A model generated the notes under the pieces. The model saw only the letters and a list, made by a program, of their open reading frames with translations. It ran no database searches and was not told the DNA's origin. DNA of 64,000 nucleotides from an uncultured Saprospiraceae bacterium. Lineage in GTDB: Bacteria > Bacteroidota > Bacteroidia > Chitinophagales > Saprospiraceae. Below are positions 51,125-59,177 of the stretch, piece by piece. The stretch spans positions 1-64,000 of the forward strand of contig CAKZTD010000091.1 in assembly GCA_937921595.1 (NCBI GenBank), read 5' to 3'. Position 1 is the first letter of the stretch. Every line of letters begins with the position of its first letter. The translations under genes and the position numbers were made by a program.

Positions 51125-51190
51125 TTGATCAAAATCAATGATCCTCTTGAGGCCAATCAAACCTAACAACATACTTTTCATATACCTTGA
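51125..51190 (+). promoter_or_regulatory. Tandem FNR-type operator for ClpB
   Basis: Perfect TTGATcaaaATCAA (51125-51138) and TTGAGgccaATCAA (51147-51160), 22 bp apart. A partial -7 TAccTTGA (51183-51190) ends 36.5 bp from the proximal centre. The clpB start is about 150 nt further, and a second weak promoter (TAtaCTTG, 51285-51292) lies between. Confidence 0.72.
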
Positions 51191-51346
51191 AAAAATAAAC
51201 CAGACAAACTTTCAGGCTAAAACATAACAACATGGACACTTTGTCAGCAAGTTTTATTTTTATCAGCCAAAATGACTCTATTTTTATACTTGAACAGTTT
51301 TTGATCTAGCAATAATTAGAGTTTTAAAAAATATAAATCATAAAAC

Positions 51347-53968
51347 ATGAACCTAAATAATTTCACCATCAAGTCTCAAGAAGCTGCACAACGAGCACAG
51401 CAAATTGCGACAGAAAATCAAAGTCAAGCCATTGAGCTTGGGCACTTGCTCAAAGGCATTTTAGATACTGACGAAAACGTAACGCCTTTTATTTTCAAAT
51501 CATTAGGTGTCAATTTTGATGCAGTAAAAAAAGCAGTAGATGCGATTGTTATTTCTTATCCTAAGGTAAGTGGCGGCAATCAATATCTATCTCGAACTTC
51601 TTCTGATGCTATTCAAAAATCAAATACTTTTCTAAAAGAATTTGGCGATGAATACGTTGCATTAGAACATCTATTACTTGGTATTTTAAAAACCAAAGAT
51701 TCTGTTTCGCAATTATTAAAAGACAGCGGCGTCACAGAAAAAGAATTAAAACTAGCTATTAAAAATCTTCGAAAAGGAAGTAAGGTAACTTCATCTAGTG
51801 CCGAAGATACTTATAACGCTTTGAATAAATATGCTACAAATCTCAATGAACGAGCAAGGACTGGGAAACTAGATCCGGTCATTGGTAGAGATGAAGAAAT
51901 CAGAAGAGTCCTACATATTTTGGCTCGGAGAACTAAAAATAATCCAATCCTAATTGGTCAACCTGGTGTTGGTAAAACAGCGATTATCGAAGGTCTGGCT
52001 CATCGGATTGTTAACGGCGATGTGCCAGAAGATTTACAGGATAAAGAAATTTATGCTTTAGATATGGGTGCCTTAATTGCCGGAGCAAAATACCAGGGAG
52101 AATTTGAAGAGCGACTCAAAGCAGTGGTCAACGAGGTCACTAGTGCCGAAGGAAATATCTTTTTATTTGTCGATGAAATTCACACCTTGATTGGTGCTGG
52201 AAAAACTCAGGGTGCTATGGATGCGGCTAATATTTTAAAACCTGCTCTTGCCCGTGGAGAACTTCGAGCGATTGGTGCTACAACTTTGGATGAGTATCAA
52301 AAATATTTTGAAAAAGATAAAGCACTAGAACGACGTTTCCAAATGGTGATGGTTGGTGAACCTTCCGAAGAAGATTCTATTTCAATTTTACGTGGTTTGA
52401 AAGAACGATATGAAACCTATCACAAAATCAACATCACAGACAGTGCAATCGTTGCAGCGGTGCAATTATCAACTCGATATATCACGGATCGTTTTTTACC
52501 GGACAAGGCGATTGACCTAATTGATGAAGCAGCAGCAAGACTTCGTTTGGAAATGAATTCTGTTCCAGAAGAATTAGATGAAGTGGAAAGAAAAATTCGT
52601 CAGTTAGAAATCGAACGAGAAGCAATGAAACGTGAAAAGGATAAAAGCAAAGTTTCTAGCATCAACAAAGACTTGGCAAATCTCGAAGAAAACCGCAATA
52701 ACATCAAAGCAAAATGGGAAGCAGAACGAGAGGTAGTGCTTGGCGTTCAAAAAGCAAAAGAGCAATTAGAGCAGCTTACTCAAGAAGGTAATCGTGCAGA
52801 AAGAGATGGAGATTTCAGTAAGGCTGCAGAAATTCGATACGGTAAAATTCCTGAATTAAAAACATCTCTCGAAAGTTTAAATCAGCAATTTGTCGACATG
52901 CAACAAGGTGGAAACATGTTGGTCAAAGAAGAGGTCGATGCAGAAGATATTGCAGAGATTGTAAGCAAATGGACCGGCGTACCGGTAACCAGAATGCTAC
53001 AAAGTGAGCGGGAAAAACTAGTCCACCTTGAGAAGGAATTACACAAAAGAGTCATTGGCCAGGACATCGCTGTCGAAGCAATCGCCGATGCTATTCGAAG
53101 AAGTAGAACCGGACTTTCTAATAAAGATAGACCTATTGGTTCCTTCTTATTTTTAGGAACGACTGGGGTTGGAAAAACAGAGTTAGCCAAAGCGCTCGCA
53201 GAATATCTTTTCAACGATGAAAATCTGATGACTCGGATTGACATGAGTGAATATCAGGAAAGACATGCAGTGAGTCGTTTAGTTGGAGCGCCTCCAGGCT
53301 ACGTTGGCTATGATGAAGGTGGACAATTGACTGAAGCTGTTCGAAGAAAACCATACAGTGTTGTCTTGCTCGACGAAATCGAAAAAGCACACCCTGATGT
53401 TTTCAATATTTTACTGCAAGTATTAGAAGATGGTCGATTGACTGATAATAAAGGTCGGGTTGCGAATTTCAAAAATGCGATCGTCATTATGACTTCTAAT
53501 ATTGGCTCTGATGTCATTCGGGAAAATTTCGAAAACATGTCAGAGACTAATCAAGAAGAAACGATTGAAAAAACAGAAGCTTTGGTTTTTGATATTCTCA
53601 AACAATCCGTTCGTCCAGAGTTTTTAAATCGAATTGATGAAGTCGTGATGTTCCAACCATTATCGAGAAAAGATATTCGGGAAATTAGCAAGATTCAACT
53701 GGAACAACTCAAGGCTACTTTACTCGAACAAGAAATTGTTTTAGAGTATTCAAAAGAAGTAATGGATTGGTTGGCCGAGGAAGGCTTTCATCCAGAGTTT
53801 GGAGCTAGACCTTTGAAGAGAGTGATTCAGAAAAAAGTAATGAATCAAATTTCTAAAAACATGTTGCTCAACGAAATAAAACCTAAGAGCCGTGTGGTGA
53901 TGGATGTTTTTGATGGAAAGGTAATCTTCAGAGCTCCGACTGCCGCAGAGGTTGCGGTCAATAATTAA
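51347..53968 (+). CDS. clpB: ATP-dependent disaggregase ClpB
   Basis: An 873-aa Hsp100: Clp N-domain repeats (about 1-145), AAA+ domain 1 (Walker [10 protein letters not shown] near 203, Walker [12 protein letters not shown]), coiled-coil middle domain (about 400-525, [16 protein letters not shown]), AAA+ domain 2 (Walker [10 protein letters not shown] near 603, [16 protein letters not shown]) and a ClpB small C-terminal domain. The long middle domain and absence of the ClpA/X IGF loop identify ClpB. It extracts proteins from aggregates with DnaK. Control from the shared intergenic region with HtrA would couple cytoplasmic and envelope protein quality control. Confidence 0.96.
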   Translation: MNLNNFTIKSQEAAQRAQQIATENQSQAIELGHLLKGILDTDENVTPFIFKSLGVNFDAVKKAVDAIVISYPKVSGGNQYLSRTSSDAIQKSNTFLKEFGDEYVALEHLLLGILKTKDSVSQLLKDSGVTEKELKLAIKNLRKGSKVTSSSAEDTYNALNKYATNLNERARTGKLDPVIGRDEEIRRVLHILARRTKNNPILIGQPGVGKTAIIEGLAHRIVNGDVPEDLQDKEIYALDMGALIAGAKYQGEFEERLKAVVNEVTSAEGNIFLFVDEIHTLIGAGKTQGAMDAANILKPALARGELRAIGATTLDEYQKYFEKDKALERRFQMVMVGEPSEEDSISILRGLKERYETYHKINITDSAIVAAVQLSTRYITDRFLPDKAIDLIDEAAARLRLEMNSVPEELDEVERKIRQLEIEREAMKREKDKSKVSSINKDLANLEENRNNIKAKWEAEREVVLGVQKAKEQLEQLTQEGNRAERDGDFSKAAEIRYGKIPELKTSLESLNQQFVDMQQGGNMLVKEEVDAEDIAEIVSKWTGVPVTRMLQSEREKLVHLEKELHKRVIGQDIAVEAIADAIRRSRTGLSNKDRPIGSFLFLGTTGVGKTELAKALAEYLFNDENLMTRIDMSEYQERHAVSRLVGAPPGYVGYDEGGQLTEAVRRKPYSVVLLDEIEKAHPDVFNILLQVLEDGRLTDNKGRVANFKNAIVIMTSNIGSDVIRENFENMSETNQEETIEKTEALVFDILKQSVRPEFLNRIDEVVMFQPLSRKDIREISKIQLEQLKATLLEQEIVLEYSKEVMDWLAEEGFHPEFGARPLKRVIQKKVMNQISKNMLLNEIKPKSRVVMDVFDGKVIFRAPTAAEVAVNN

Positions 53969-53988
53969 TTTTTCATAGCTTGTATATA

Positions 53989-54028
53989 GAAAGCCTTGGC
54001 AAATCTTTGTCAAGGCTTTCATTTTTTA
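53989..54028 (+). terminator. Intrinsic terminator after clpB
   Basis: 10-bp stem GAAAGCCTTG / CAAGGCTTTC, 12-nt loop, then ATTTTTTAAT. Confidence 0.92.
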
Positions 54029-54101
54029 ATATTCATTGTCTTTTGCTTCTTTAAATGATCATTCCAATTGAGATTTTATCTCAATTATTTTCAATACTTA
54101 T

Positions 54102-54878
54102 TTAAGTATGAATACTAAATTTCATCTGTGTTCTTACTTTCTTTCCGTTTTTCATTGCTGCCTTCCAAGGTATTAATCTAGCAAACTCATTCAACCCAAC
54201 AGAACAATTCGTTTTCCCCATTGCATTCAAACATTCTACATTAGAAATCGTTCCATCTTTTTCTACAATAAAAATGATCTCTACAACACCATCACAACCG
54301 AATTTATTATTCACCAATTTTTCGTAAATCCGCTGTTCTCCTACAAACTTTGCTTTAGCATCTGGATTCAAGACAAGCGCTTCTGTTGCTTGATCAAAAT
54401 ATTCTTTATGGTAATAAAAATGAACAATTGCTGTGGCCTCTCGATTTACATAATCACCTTGATTTAACGTAGGTGACCATTTCCCTGAAGACATCAGTAG
54501 ACGAAGCGATTCTTTTTGAAAATCAGGGTCAGTGATCAATGTTCCGCTCCATTTTCTCCGAGGAGCTTCATTGATCGCAATATCATAAATCGTACTATCT
54601 GGCTTTACTCTAAAAAGCAATGGAACATATCCGATTGTATAATCTATATTTGAGGTTTCTGGAAAAACGATGTTTTCTCTAACATGATTTTCCCATCCTT
54701 TTGTACACTTTGGATATTTATTATGCGTGAGATTTTTATTATCAGATGGTAGGCGTTTTACAATAATGACATCTAGGTCCGTTGTTGAGCCTTTTCCTGA
54801 AAGTCTTTTCTTAGTGCATCCAAAAGAACAAAAGAAAAACAAACCTAAGATAAAAAAGGTAGAAGGATAATTTTTCAT
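54102..54878 (-). CDS. TonB C-terminal-domain-like lipoprotein
   Basis: Start taken at 54878 (MKNYPSTFFILGLFFFCSFGC), with a lipobox-like Cys at residue 21; 258 aa. The mature part holds two TonB-C-like segments: one around YTIGYVPLLFRVKPDSTIYDIAI, the second around CDGVVEIIFIVEKDGTISNVECLNAMG and NEFARLIPWKAAMKNGKKVRTQMKFSI. This duplicated beta-alpha-beta layout resembles Bacteroidota energy-transducer TonB-like proteins, but with a lipoprotein signal in place of the usual TonB inner-membrane helix and Pro-rich linker, energy transduction is unlikely. Role unknown. Confidence 0.75.
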   Translation of the reverse strand: MKNYPSTFFILGLFFFCSFGCTKKRLSGKGSTTDLDVIIVKRLPSDNKNLTHNKYPKCTKGWENHVRENIVFPETSNIDYTIGYVPLLFRVKPDSTIYDIAINEAPRRKWSGTLITDPDFQKESLRLLMSSGKWSPTLNQGDYVNREATAIVHFYYHKEYFDQATEALVLNPDAKAKFVGEQRIYEKLVNNKFGCDGVVEIIFIVEKDGTISNVECLNAMGKTNCSVGLNEFARLIPWKAAMKNGKKVRTQMKFSIHT

Positions 54879-54952
54879 AAGCAACAAGATAAGCCTCTTC
54901 TGCTAAAGTTAAAATCTACTTGATCATGATTTTTTTCTATGCCCAATAAGGC

Positions 54953-55066
54953 TTACACATTATTTAGCGCTCCACCTAAATTCACATCTGAGTTAAAAGC
55001 ATACCCAATATCTGCTTCCAAGTAGTTAGCATTTATTTTGGTCTCTGCGATATCAGAATTCGTACC
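54953..55066 (-). pseudogene. Possible remnant of an outer-membrane protein gene
   Basis: The reverse frame ending at the TAA at 54953 reads GTNSDIAETKINANYLEADI then GYAFNSDVNLGGALNNV. This looks like the last strands of a beta-barrel protein. The frame is closed by a TGA just upstream and no start is present. It is short, so chance cannot be excluded. Confidence 0.35.
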
Positions 55067-55240
55067 TCATGGTAGCATGGTACTGCGTTAGCAGAAATTT
55101 GGTTTTCTATTCTTGTTCCATTTAATTAAAACAAGAATACGGAGATGTCTTTACTCTAACCATGACAAAAACTACACTGGGGATTAACATTTGTCCCTTG
55201 ATAGATGAAAAAATGAATTACAGGAAACAGCCAAAACTAT

Positions 55241-55276
55241 AAACGCCTCGATAATCGTATGATTATCGAGGCGTTT
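55241..55276. terminator. Strong hairpin, 16-bp stem
   Basis: Perfect stem AAACGCCTCGATAATC / GATTATCGAGGCGTTT with loop GTAT, followed on the plus strand by TTTTCTATTT overlapping the arm. No intact gene lies immediately upstream on either strand, so it may be left over from the decayed gene. Confidence 0.6.
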
Positions 55277-55281
55277 TCTAT

Positions 55282-55298
55282 TTGACCTAAAAGGACTC
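55282..55298 (-). repeat. Fragment matching the 3' end of tRNA-Gln
   Basis: TTGACCTAAAAGGACTC matches 55378-55394 (TTGACCTACAAGGACTC) at 16 of 17 positions, then diverges. It corresponds to the acceptor 3' strand and part of the T-arm of the adjacent tRNA. Confidence 0.5.
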
Positions 55299-55342
55299 CT
55301 ACGATATAAAATCAGGATAGGCTTATCACCCTCATCCCCCAA

Positions 55343-55372
55343 TAAAAAAAGCCCTTCTTTCGAAGAGCTTTT
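55343..55372 (-). terminator. Terminator of tRNA-Gln
   Basis: A-rich/T-rich arms around GC-CTTC / GAAG-GC (one mismatch), with T-runs on both strands, 6 nt past the tRNA 3' end. Confidence 0.75.
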
Positions 55373-55377
55373 TTAAG

Positions 55378-55449
55378 TTGACCTACAAGGACTCGAACCT
55401 TGAATGCCAGAACCAAAAACTGGTGTGTTACCAATTACACCATAGGTCA
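55378..55449 (-). tRNA. tRNA-Gln (anticodon TTG)
   Basis: The minus strand folds as a cloverleaf: acceptor TGACCTA / TAGGTCA, D-arm GTGT...ACAC with the GG loop, anticodon arm CCAGT-TTTTGGT-TCTGG giving anticodon TTG, and T-arm CAAGG-TTCGAGT-CCTTG. The discriminator is A and no CCA is encoded. The anticodon stem closes with a T-T mismatch at 31-39. Confidence 0.93.
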
Positions 55450-55560
55450 ATACCTGCTTTTTTGGAAGCGACTGCAAATTTATAACATTTTAACTATTAT
55501 GTAAAGTTCCCGAGCTCTTTTTTTTATCTTATTTTCATAATAATTTGAAATAGTGCTTAA

Positions 55561-56403
55561 TTATGCTCGAACGATGCCCTCCATGTGGTTGAGGAAGTGA
55601 TCATAGAGCTGATCATCATTGAGGATATCATAGAGGAATTCGTGATATTCGGCAAAACTAGGTAGATTATTGTGTCCGCCATCTTTAATTTCGAAAATCT
55701 CGATCTTCTTTGGAGCTTTAGCTTTGAGTAATAAAGAATTTTTAAAAGGAATCAATCGGTCCTTACTTCCATGAAGAATAAAGATCGGGCAAGTGACTTT
55801 TTTAATAAAAAGGTCGGTCCTGATCTGGTATTTTAGCAACCACTTGATTGGAAGAAAGAATCCATGACGACGTACCTGATGTAGAAAACTAAAATACGGA
55901 GAATCCAAAATTAACAATCTCGGATCATTCCAGCTAGCGATACGTGTCGCAATACCACTTCCTAATGATCGACCGTAAATGATAATTTCCTCTTCTTTAT
56001 ATTGTTTGGCCAACCACTTATAGATGTGTTGAGCATCATTGTATAATATGACTTCCGTTCGCTTTCCTTGACTTTTCCCAAATCCGCGATAATCGACCAT
56101 AAAAAAATCATAGCCTTTACTCACAAAGTCTCGGGAGAATTTTCCCCAACCTTTTATGCTTCTTGAATTACCTTTAAAATAAAAAACTACGCCTTTCGCA
56201 TTGGGTACTTTAAAATGAATACCATTGACTACACCTCCATCTTCCATCTCAAAGTTCACTTCATCAAAAGGAAATGGATATTTATACTTAAAATAGTGAG
56301 GTAATATTTCGGGACGAAAAAAAAATAGATCCTGTGCAAAGTAAAAGAACAATGCCAGTGCTATATATATAATGCCTACAATGATGATTATTTTTAGCAA
56401 CAT
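55561..56403 (-). CDS. Alpha/beta hydrolase (serine aminopeptidase S33-like), membrane-anchored
   Basis: A 280-aa protein with an N-terminal transmembrane helix (IIIIVGIIYIALALFFYFAQ) and an alpha/beta hydrolase fold: GVVFYFKGNSRSIKGWGKF, MVDYRGFGKSQGK, nucleophile elbow IIYGRSLGSGIATRI (Ser), HGSKDRLIPF (acid) and GGHNNLP (His). It matches the Bem46/YqkD-like anchored hydrolases seen across Bacteroidota. Substrate unknown. Its start lies about 60 nt past the hpt stop, so it may share the hpt transcript. Confidence 0.88.
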   Translation of the reverse strand: MLLKIIIIVGIIYIALALFFYFAQDLFFFRPEILPHYFKYKYPFPFDEVNFEMEDGGVVNGIHFKVPNAKGVVFYFKGNSRSIKGWGKFSRDFVSKGYDFFMVDYRGFGKSQGKRTEVILYNDAQHIYKWLAKQYKEEEIIIYGRSLGSGIATRIASWNDPRLLILDSPYFSFLHQVRRHGFFLPIKWLLKYQIRTDLFIKKVTCPIFILHGSKDRLIPFKNSLLLKAKAPKKIEIFEIKDGGHNNLPSFAEYHEFLYDILNDDQLYDHFLNHMEGIVRA

Positions 56404-56457
56404 AAGAAATAACTGTTACTGTAAAATAGCTTTTTTTAAGCAAATCGCACCCTGTCT

Positions 56458-56476
56458 CTCATTCCTCACTCCTCAC
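56458..56476 (-). repeat. Left arm of inverted repeat flanking hpt
   Basis: CTCATTCCTCACTCCTCAC, inverted relative to 57044-57062 (18 of 19 paired). The hpt stop codon TGA (56466-56468) is inside it. Confidence 0.75.
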
Positions 56477-57032
56477 TACTATTGACTAACTGATAAATCG
56501 CCGGTAGATTCCTTCCTTCTTCATCATAATCCAATCCATACCCAACAACAAATTTATTTGGAATTTCAAAACCTGTGTAATCTATGTTCAGTGGATATTT
56601 TAATGCGTCAGGCTTAACCAACAGTACCGCCATTTTTACTGAGGCTGGTTCTTGCTTTACAACTTCTTTCAAAAAATAGTGCACAGTTCCTCCTGTATCG
56701 ATGATGTCTTCTAAAATTACAATATGCCTATCTTTCAAATCATGGGTCAATCCAATCTTGGTTGAAATATCCCCACTACTTTCCAAACCATCATAAGAAG
56801 AAAGTTTTACAAAGGTCAACTCGCAATCTATTTTACATTCCCGAAGCAGATCAGCTACAAAAACATACGAGCCATTAAGAATCGCTATAAAAAGCGGTTT
56901 CTTCCCTTGATACTCTAAAGTAATTTGCTCTCCAATTTCTTCAATCGTTGTTTGTATTTGTTCCTTGGTAAGAAACATTTCAAACTCCAGATCTCGTACT
57001 TTTACTTTTTCTAATTTTGAAACTTCTGACAT
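56466..57032 (-). CDS. hpt: Hypoxanthine phosphoribosyltransferase
   Basis: Converts hypoxanthine or guanine plus PRPP to IMP or GMP in purine salvage. Start at 57032 (MSEVSKLEKVKVRDLEFEMF), 188 aa; the frame extends 17 codons upstream through the repeat arm, which is not coding-like. The PRPP-binding motif HIVILEDIIDTGGTVHYFL, the flexible-loop pair FVKLSSYDG, and the base-binding segment NKFVVGYGLDYDEEGRNLP are intact. The last residues (SSEE) and the stop are contributed by the left repeat arm, so that element has moved into or grown within the gene end. Confidence 0.93.
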   Translation of the reverse strand: MSEVSKLEKVKVRDLEFEMFLTKEQIQTTIEEIGEQITLEYQGKKPLFIAILNGSYVFVADLLRECKIDCELTFVKLSSYDGLESSGDISTKIGLTHDLKDRHIVILEDIIDTGGTVHYFLKEVVKQEPASVKMAVLLVKPDALKYPLNIDYTGFEIPNKFVVGYGLDYDEEGRNLPAIYQLVNSSEE

Positions 57033-57043
57033 ATTTTTCAATT

Positions 57044-57062
57044 GTGAGGAGTGAGGAGTGAG
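57044..57062 (+). repeat. Right arm of inverted repeat flanking hpt
   Basis: GTGAGGAGTGAGGAGTGAG, just upstream of the hpt start. A related cttcacttctcactc word follows at 57078-57092. Microsatellite-like GTGAGGA units. Confidence 0.75.
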
Positions 57063-57097
57063 GGCAAATAATTCACCCTTCACTTCTCACTCTTGTT

Positions 57098-58489
57098 TTA
57101 CAATCCGTATTTATCTATTAGGTATACTAAGCTCGTAATCGATGCTGCTCCTAATTCCAGTTCTCGTTTATTCACTGCATCCATATTATCTGCTGCAGTA
57201 TGGTGATAATCAAAATACCTTTGTGAATCTGGTCGAAAACCAAAAAGCAATCCTTTCTGACTTTTCAATGGAGAAATATCTGCTCCACTTCCTCCTTTAC
57301 TAAAAGTCAAATCATAAGCTTCTAATAATGGGAACCACTCAATTACGTTTTTAAATTTTTCAGTAAAGATACTCGCATCTCCATCTGCACTAAATCCTCT
57401 TGGTGTAAAACCTCCTGCATCAGATTCAATTGCAGCCAAATGATATTCTCCTTTTTTATTGGAAGCTTCCGCATAAGACAAACCTCCTGCCAATCCATTC
57501 TCTTCATTCATAAACAAAACGCATCGGATTGTTCGCTTAGGTTTATAGTTCATTCTTTTTAAAATCTGTAAAACATCCATCGCATGTACACATCCTGCTC
57601 CATCATCATGCGCACCACTTCCTACGTCCCAAGAATCCAAATGTCCGCCGACCAAAATGATCTCTTCTGGGTGCTCGCTACCTCGGATTTCTCCAATAAC
57701 ACTATAAGAAAGCTTGTCTTTTAGCTTTTTACAGCTCGCTTCAATAAAAATTTTCACTTTTTCTTTCGCTAATAATCCACTCAATAATTCTGCATCATTG
57801 GTACTAATTGCCAAGGCGGGAATCACCGGATCATCATTGAAAACTGTGACACCAGTATGAGGCACATTGTCTAATTTTGTGGTCATTGAGCGAACTAAAG
57901 TTGCCACTGCGCCATACCTTGAAGCTCTTGCAGGGCCATTTACACGTTGATCAACAGCACCTCCATAGGCATTAAAAGTCCTCAATTGAGTCGGATCCAT
58001 TGGTCGATTATAGAAAACAATTTTACCTGCAATTCCTGCTTTCCCTAATTTATCTACTTCATCCAGGCTCTTCACTTCTACAACTTCTGCAAGCAATCCT
58101 CCTGCCTTAGTACCGATCGAATTCCCTAAAGCCAGTGCATTTAAATCTATAGATCCAAGTGTGGTAGAGTTTACGATCCGGACTTGTTCTTTTTCTCCTC
58201 TTACCCAATGCGGTACCATACAAGGCTCCAACCAAACAGAATCCAATCCTAAAGTATCTAGCACTTGCCGAGTATATTCAACAGCAGCAGCAGCTTGAGG
58301 TGATCCGGCCAAACGCCCTCCTATCTTTGTTGTCAAATGTTCTAACCATGGATAACATTGCCCTTCAGTCAGGGCTACATCATATATAGTCCGGATAAAA
58401 AAAGCATCATCTTCAGTATTGTTATCCTGTGCAAAAGCGCTAGAAATAGCTAGAAAGGAGATAAACGTAGCCTTTAGTAGTTTTTTCAT
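57098..58489 (-). CDS. M28 family metallopeptidase
   Basis: A 463-aa exported peptidase with a signal peptide (cleaved near residue 20, SSAFAQ), a PA-domain-like insert (GIAGKIVFYNRPMDP) and a C-terminal M28 di-zinc catalytic domain: VGGHLDSWDVGSGAHDDGAGCVHAMDVLQIL (His, two Asp), MNEENGLAGGLSYAE (Glu pair), ESDAGGFTPRGF (Asp) and the late His in DYHHTAADNMD. The family comprises aminopeptidases and glutamate carboxypeptidase-like enzymes. It acts in the periplasm or outside the cell, probably supplying amino acids. Confidence 0.92.
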   Translation of the reverse strand: MKKLLKATFISFLAISSAFAQDNNTEDDAFFIRTIYDVALTEGQCYPWLEHLTTKIGGRLAGSPQAAAAVEYTRQVLDTLGLDSVWLEPCMVPHWVRGEKEQVRIVNSTTLGSIDLNALALGNSIGTKAGGLLAEVVEVKSLDEVDKLGKAGIAGKIVFYNRPMDPTQLRTFNAYGGAVDQRVNGPARASRYGAVATLVRSMTTKLDNVPHTGVTVFNDDPVIPALAISTNDAELLSGLLAKEKVKIFIEASCKKLKDKLSYSVIGEIRGSEHPEEIILVGGHLDSWDVGSGAHDDGAGCVHAMDVLQILKRMNYKPKRTIRCVLFMNEENGLAGGLSYAEASNKKGEYHLAAIESDAGGFTPRGFSADGDASIFTEKFKNVIEWFPLLEAYDLTFSKGGSGADISPLKSQKGLLFGFRPDSQRYFDYHHTAADNMDAVNKRELELGAASITSLVYLIDKYGL

Positions 58490-58744
58490 TGGTTTTAGAT
58501 TCTATTATTGTCTGCTCTCATTATGAATCCTACAAAGGTAATTTTTTGAGATCAGAAACTGGATTATCATATCGCATTTTAGTAAAAACAGAGATATTTA
58601 AGTCATTTCAATATTCTCAATATTTTATTCTGTGAAGGGCGAATCTTTTTTAATAAAATTTCCTCTAATGTTTTTTAAATCTAAATAGAACAGAACTTTA
58701 ACAGACTTAGCTTGAAAAATCCTTTTGTTTTTAAATAAAACCAT

Positions 58745-58752
58745 TATATTTG
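58745..58752 (+). promoter_or_regulatory. Promoter of candidate small RNA
   Basis: Exact -7 element TATATTTG with a -33-like TTTG at 58723-58726, 18 bp upstream: the full Bacteroidota vegetative promoter. Predicted start near 58758. Confidence 0.75.
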
Positions 58753-58757
58753 TAGTG

Positions 58758-58878
58758 TTAGTGTACAATACACAATAACATATCGCTATGAAATACGAGG
58801 CTCAATGCCTCAACAAGAAAATTTGGTTTTATTTGGTTAGGGCAGGGGTAGTACAATTAGTACTACCTCTATTTTTTT
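58758..58878 (+). ncRNA. Candidate small structured RNA (~120 nt)
   Basis: Bounded by a consensus promoter and a strong terminator: 11-bp stem AGGGGTAGTAC / GTACTACCTCT (one G-U), loop AATTA, then A and seven T (58844-58878). Internal hairpins are GTGTA/TACAC (58761-58773) and GAGG/CCTC (58797-58811). A 41-codon ATG ORF starting at 58788 runs through the terminator and is not protein-like. Size and promoter would suit a 6S-type or other housekeeping RNA, but I cannot match it to a named family. Confidence 0.65.
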
Positions 58879-59149
58879 GTCAAAGATTTAGCCGTTCTAA
58901 ATATATTTCATATTATTAACATCAATAAACTCACGTTTTCCGACTACTAATTGTTAAATATTTTTTTCCATGTCACATTTTGTGTCCTGGAAATGTGTCT
59001 TTCTGAAAAAATGCACGTCTTAAATTCAAACAAGCAATTTAAAATAGTGTTAAAAACCAAAAGTGGATTTTAATCAGAAGCACCCATCTAATCTTGAAAA
59101 TATACAATTTGTGACTGGCTAAAATGATGTTTTATTGGAAATACTTACG

Positions 59150-59157
59150 TACTTTTG
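59150..59157 (+). promoter_or_regulatory. -7 element of sigma factor gene
   Basis: TACTTTTG, an exact TAnnTTTG match, predicts a start near 59163, about 15 nt before the ATG at 59178. No clear -33. Confidence 0.55.
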
Positions 59158-59177
59158 TGGTCTAAATAAATAATTTG

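Larger units (their letters stand above)
54879..55377. other. Intergenic region with decayed sequences
   Basis: About 500 bp between the TonB-like gene and tRNA-Gln. It contains an apparent barrel-protein remnant (54953-55066), a strong hairpin (55241-55276), a tRNA 3'-end fragment (55282-55298) and the tRNA terminator. No intact gene is seen. Confidence 0.55.
58490..59177. other. Intergenic region containing a small-RNA gene
   Basis: About 690 bp between the divergent peptidase and sigma-factor genes. It holds the candidate small RNA (58745-58878) and the sigma-factor promoter. The stretches 58500-58740 and 58880-59140 show nothing recognisable. Confidence 0.6.

Noticed and set aside
58788-58920. 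ATG ORF through the candidate small RNA
   Set aside because: It passes through the terminator and has no protein-like features.
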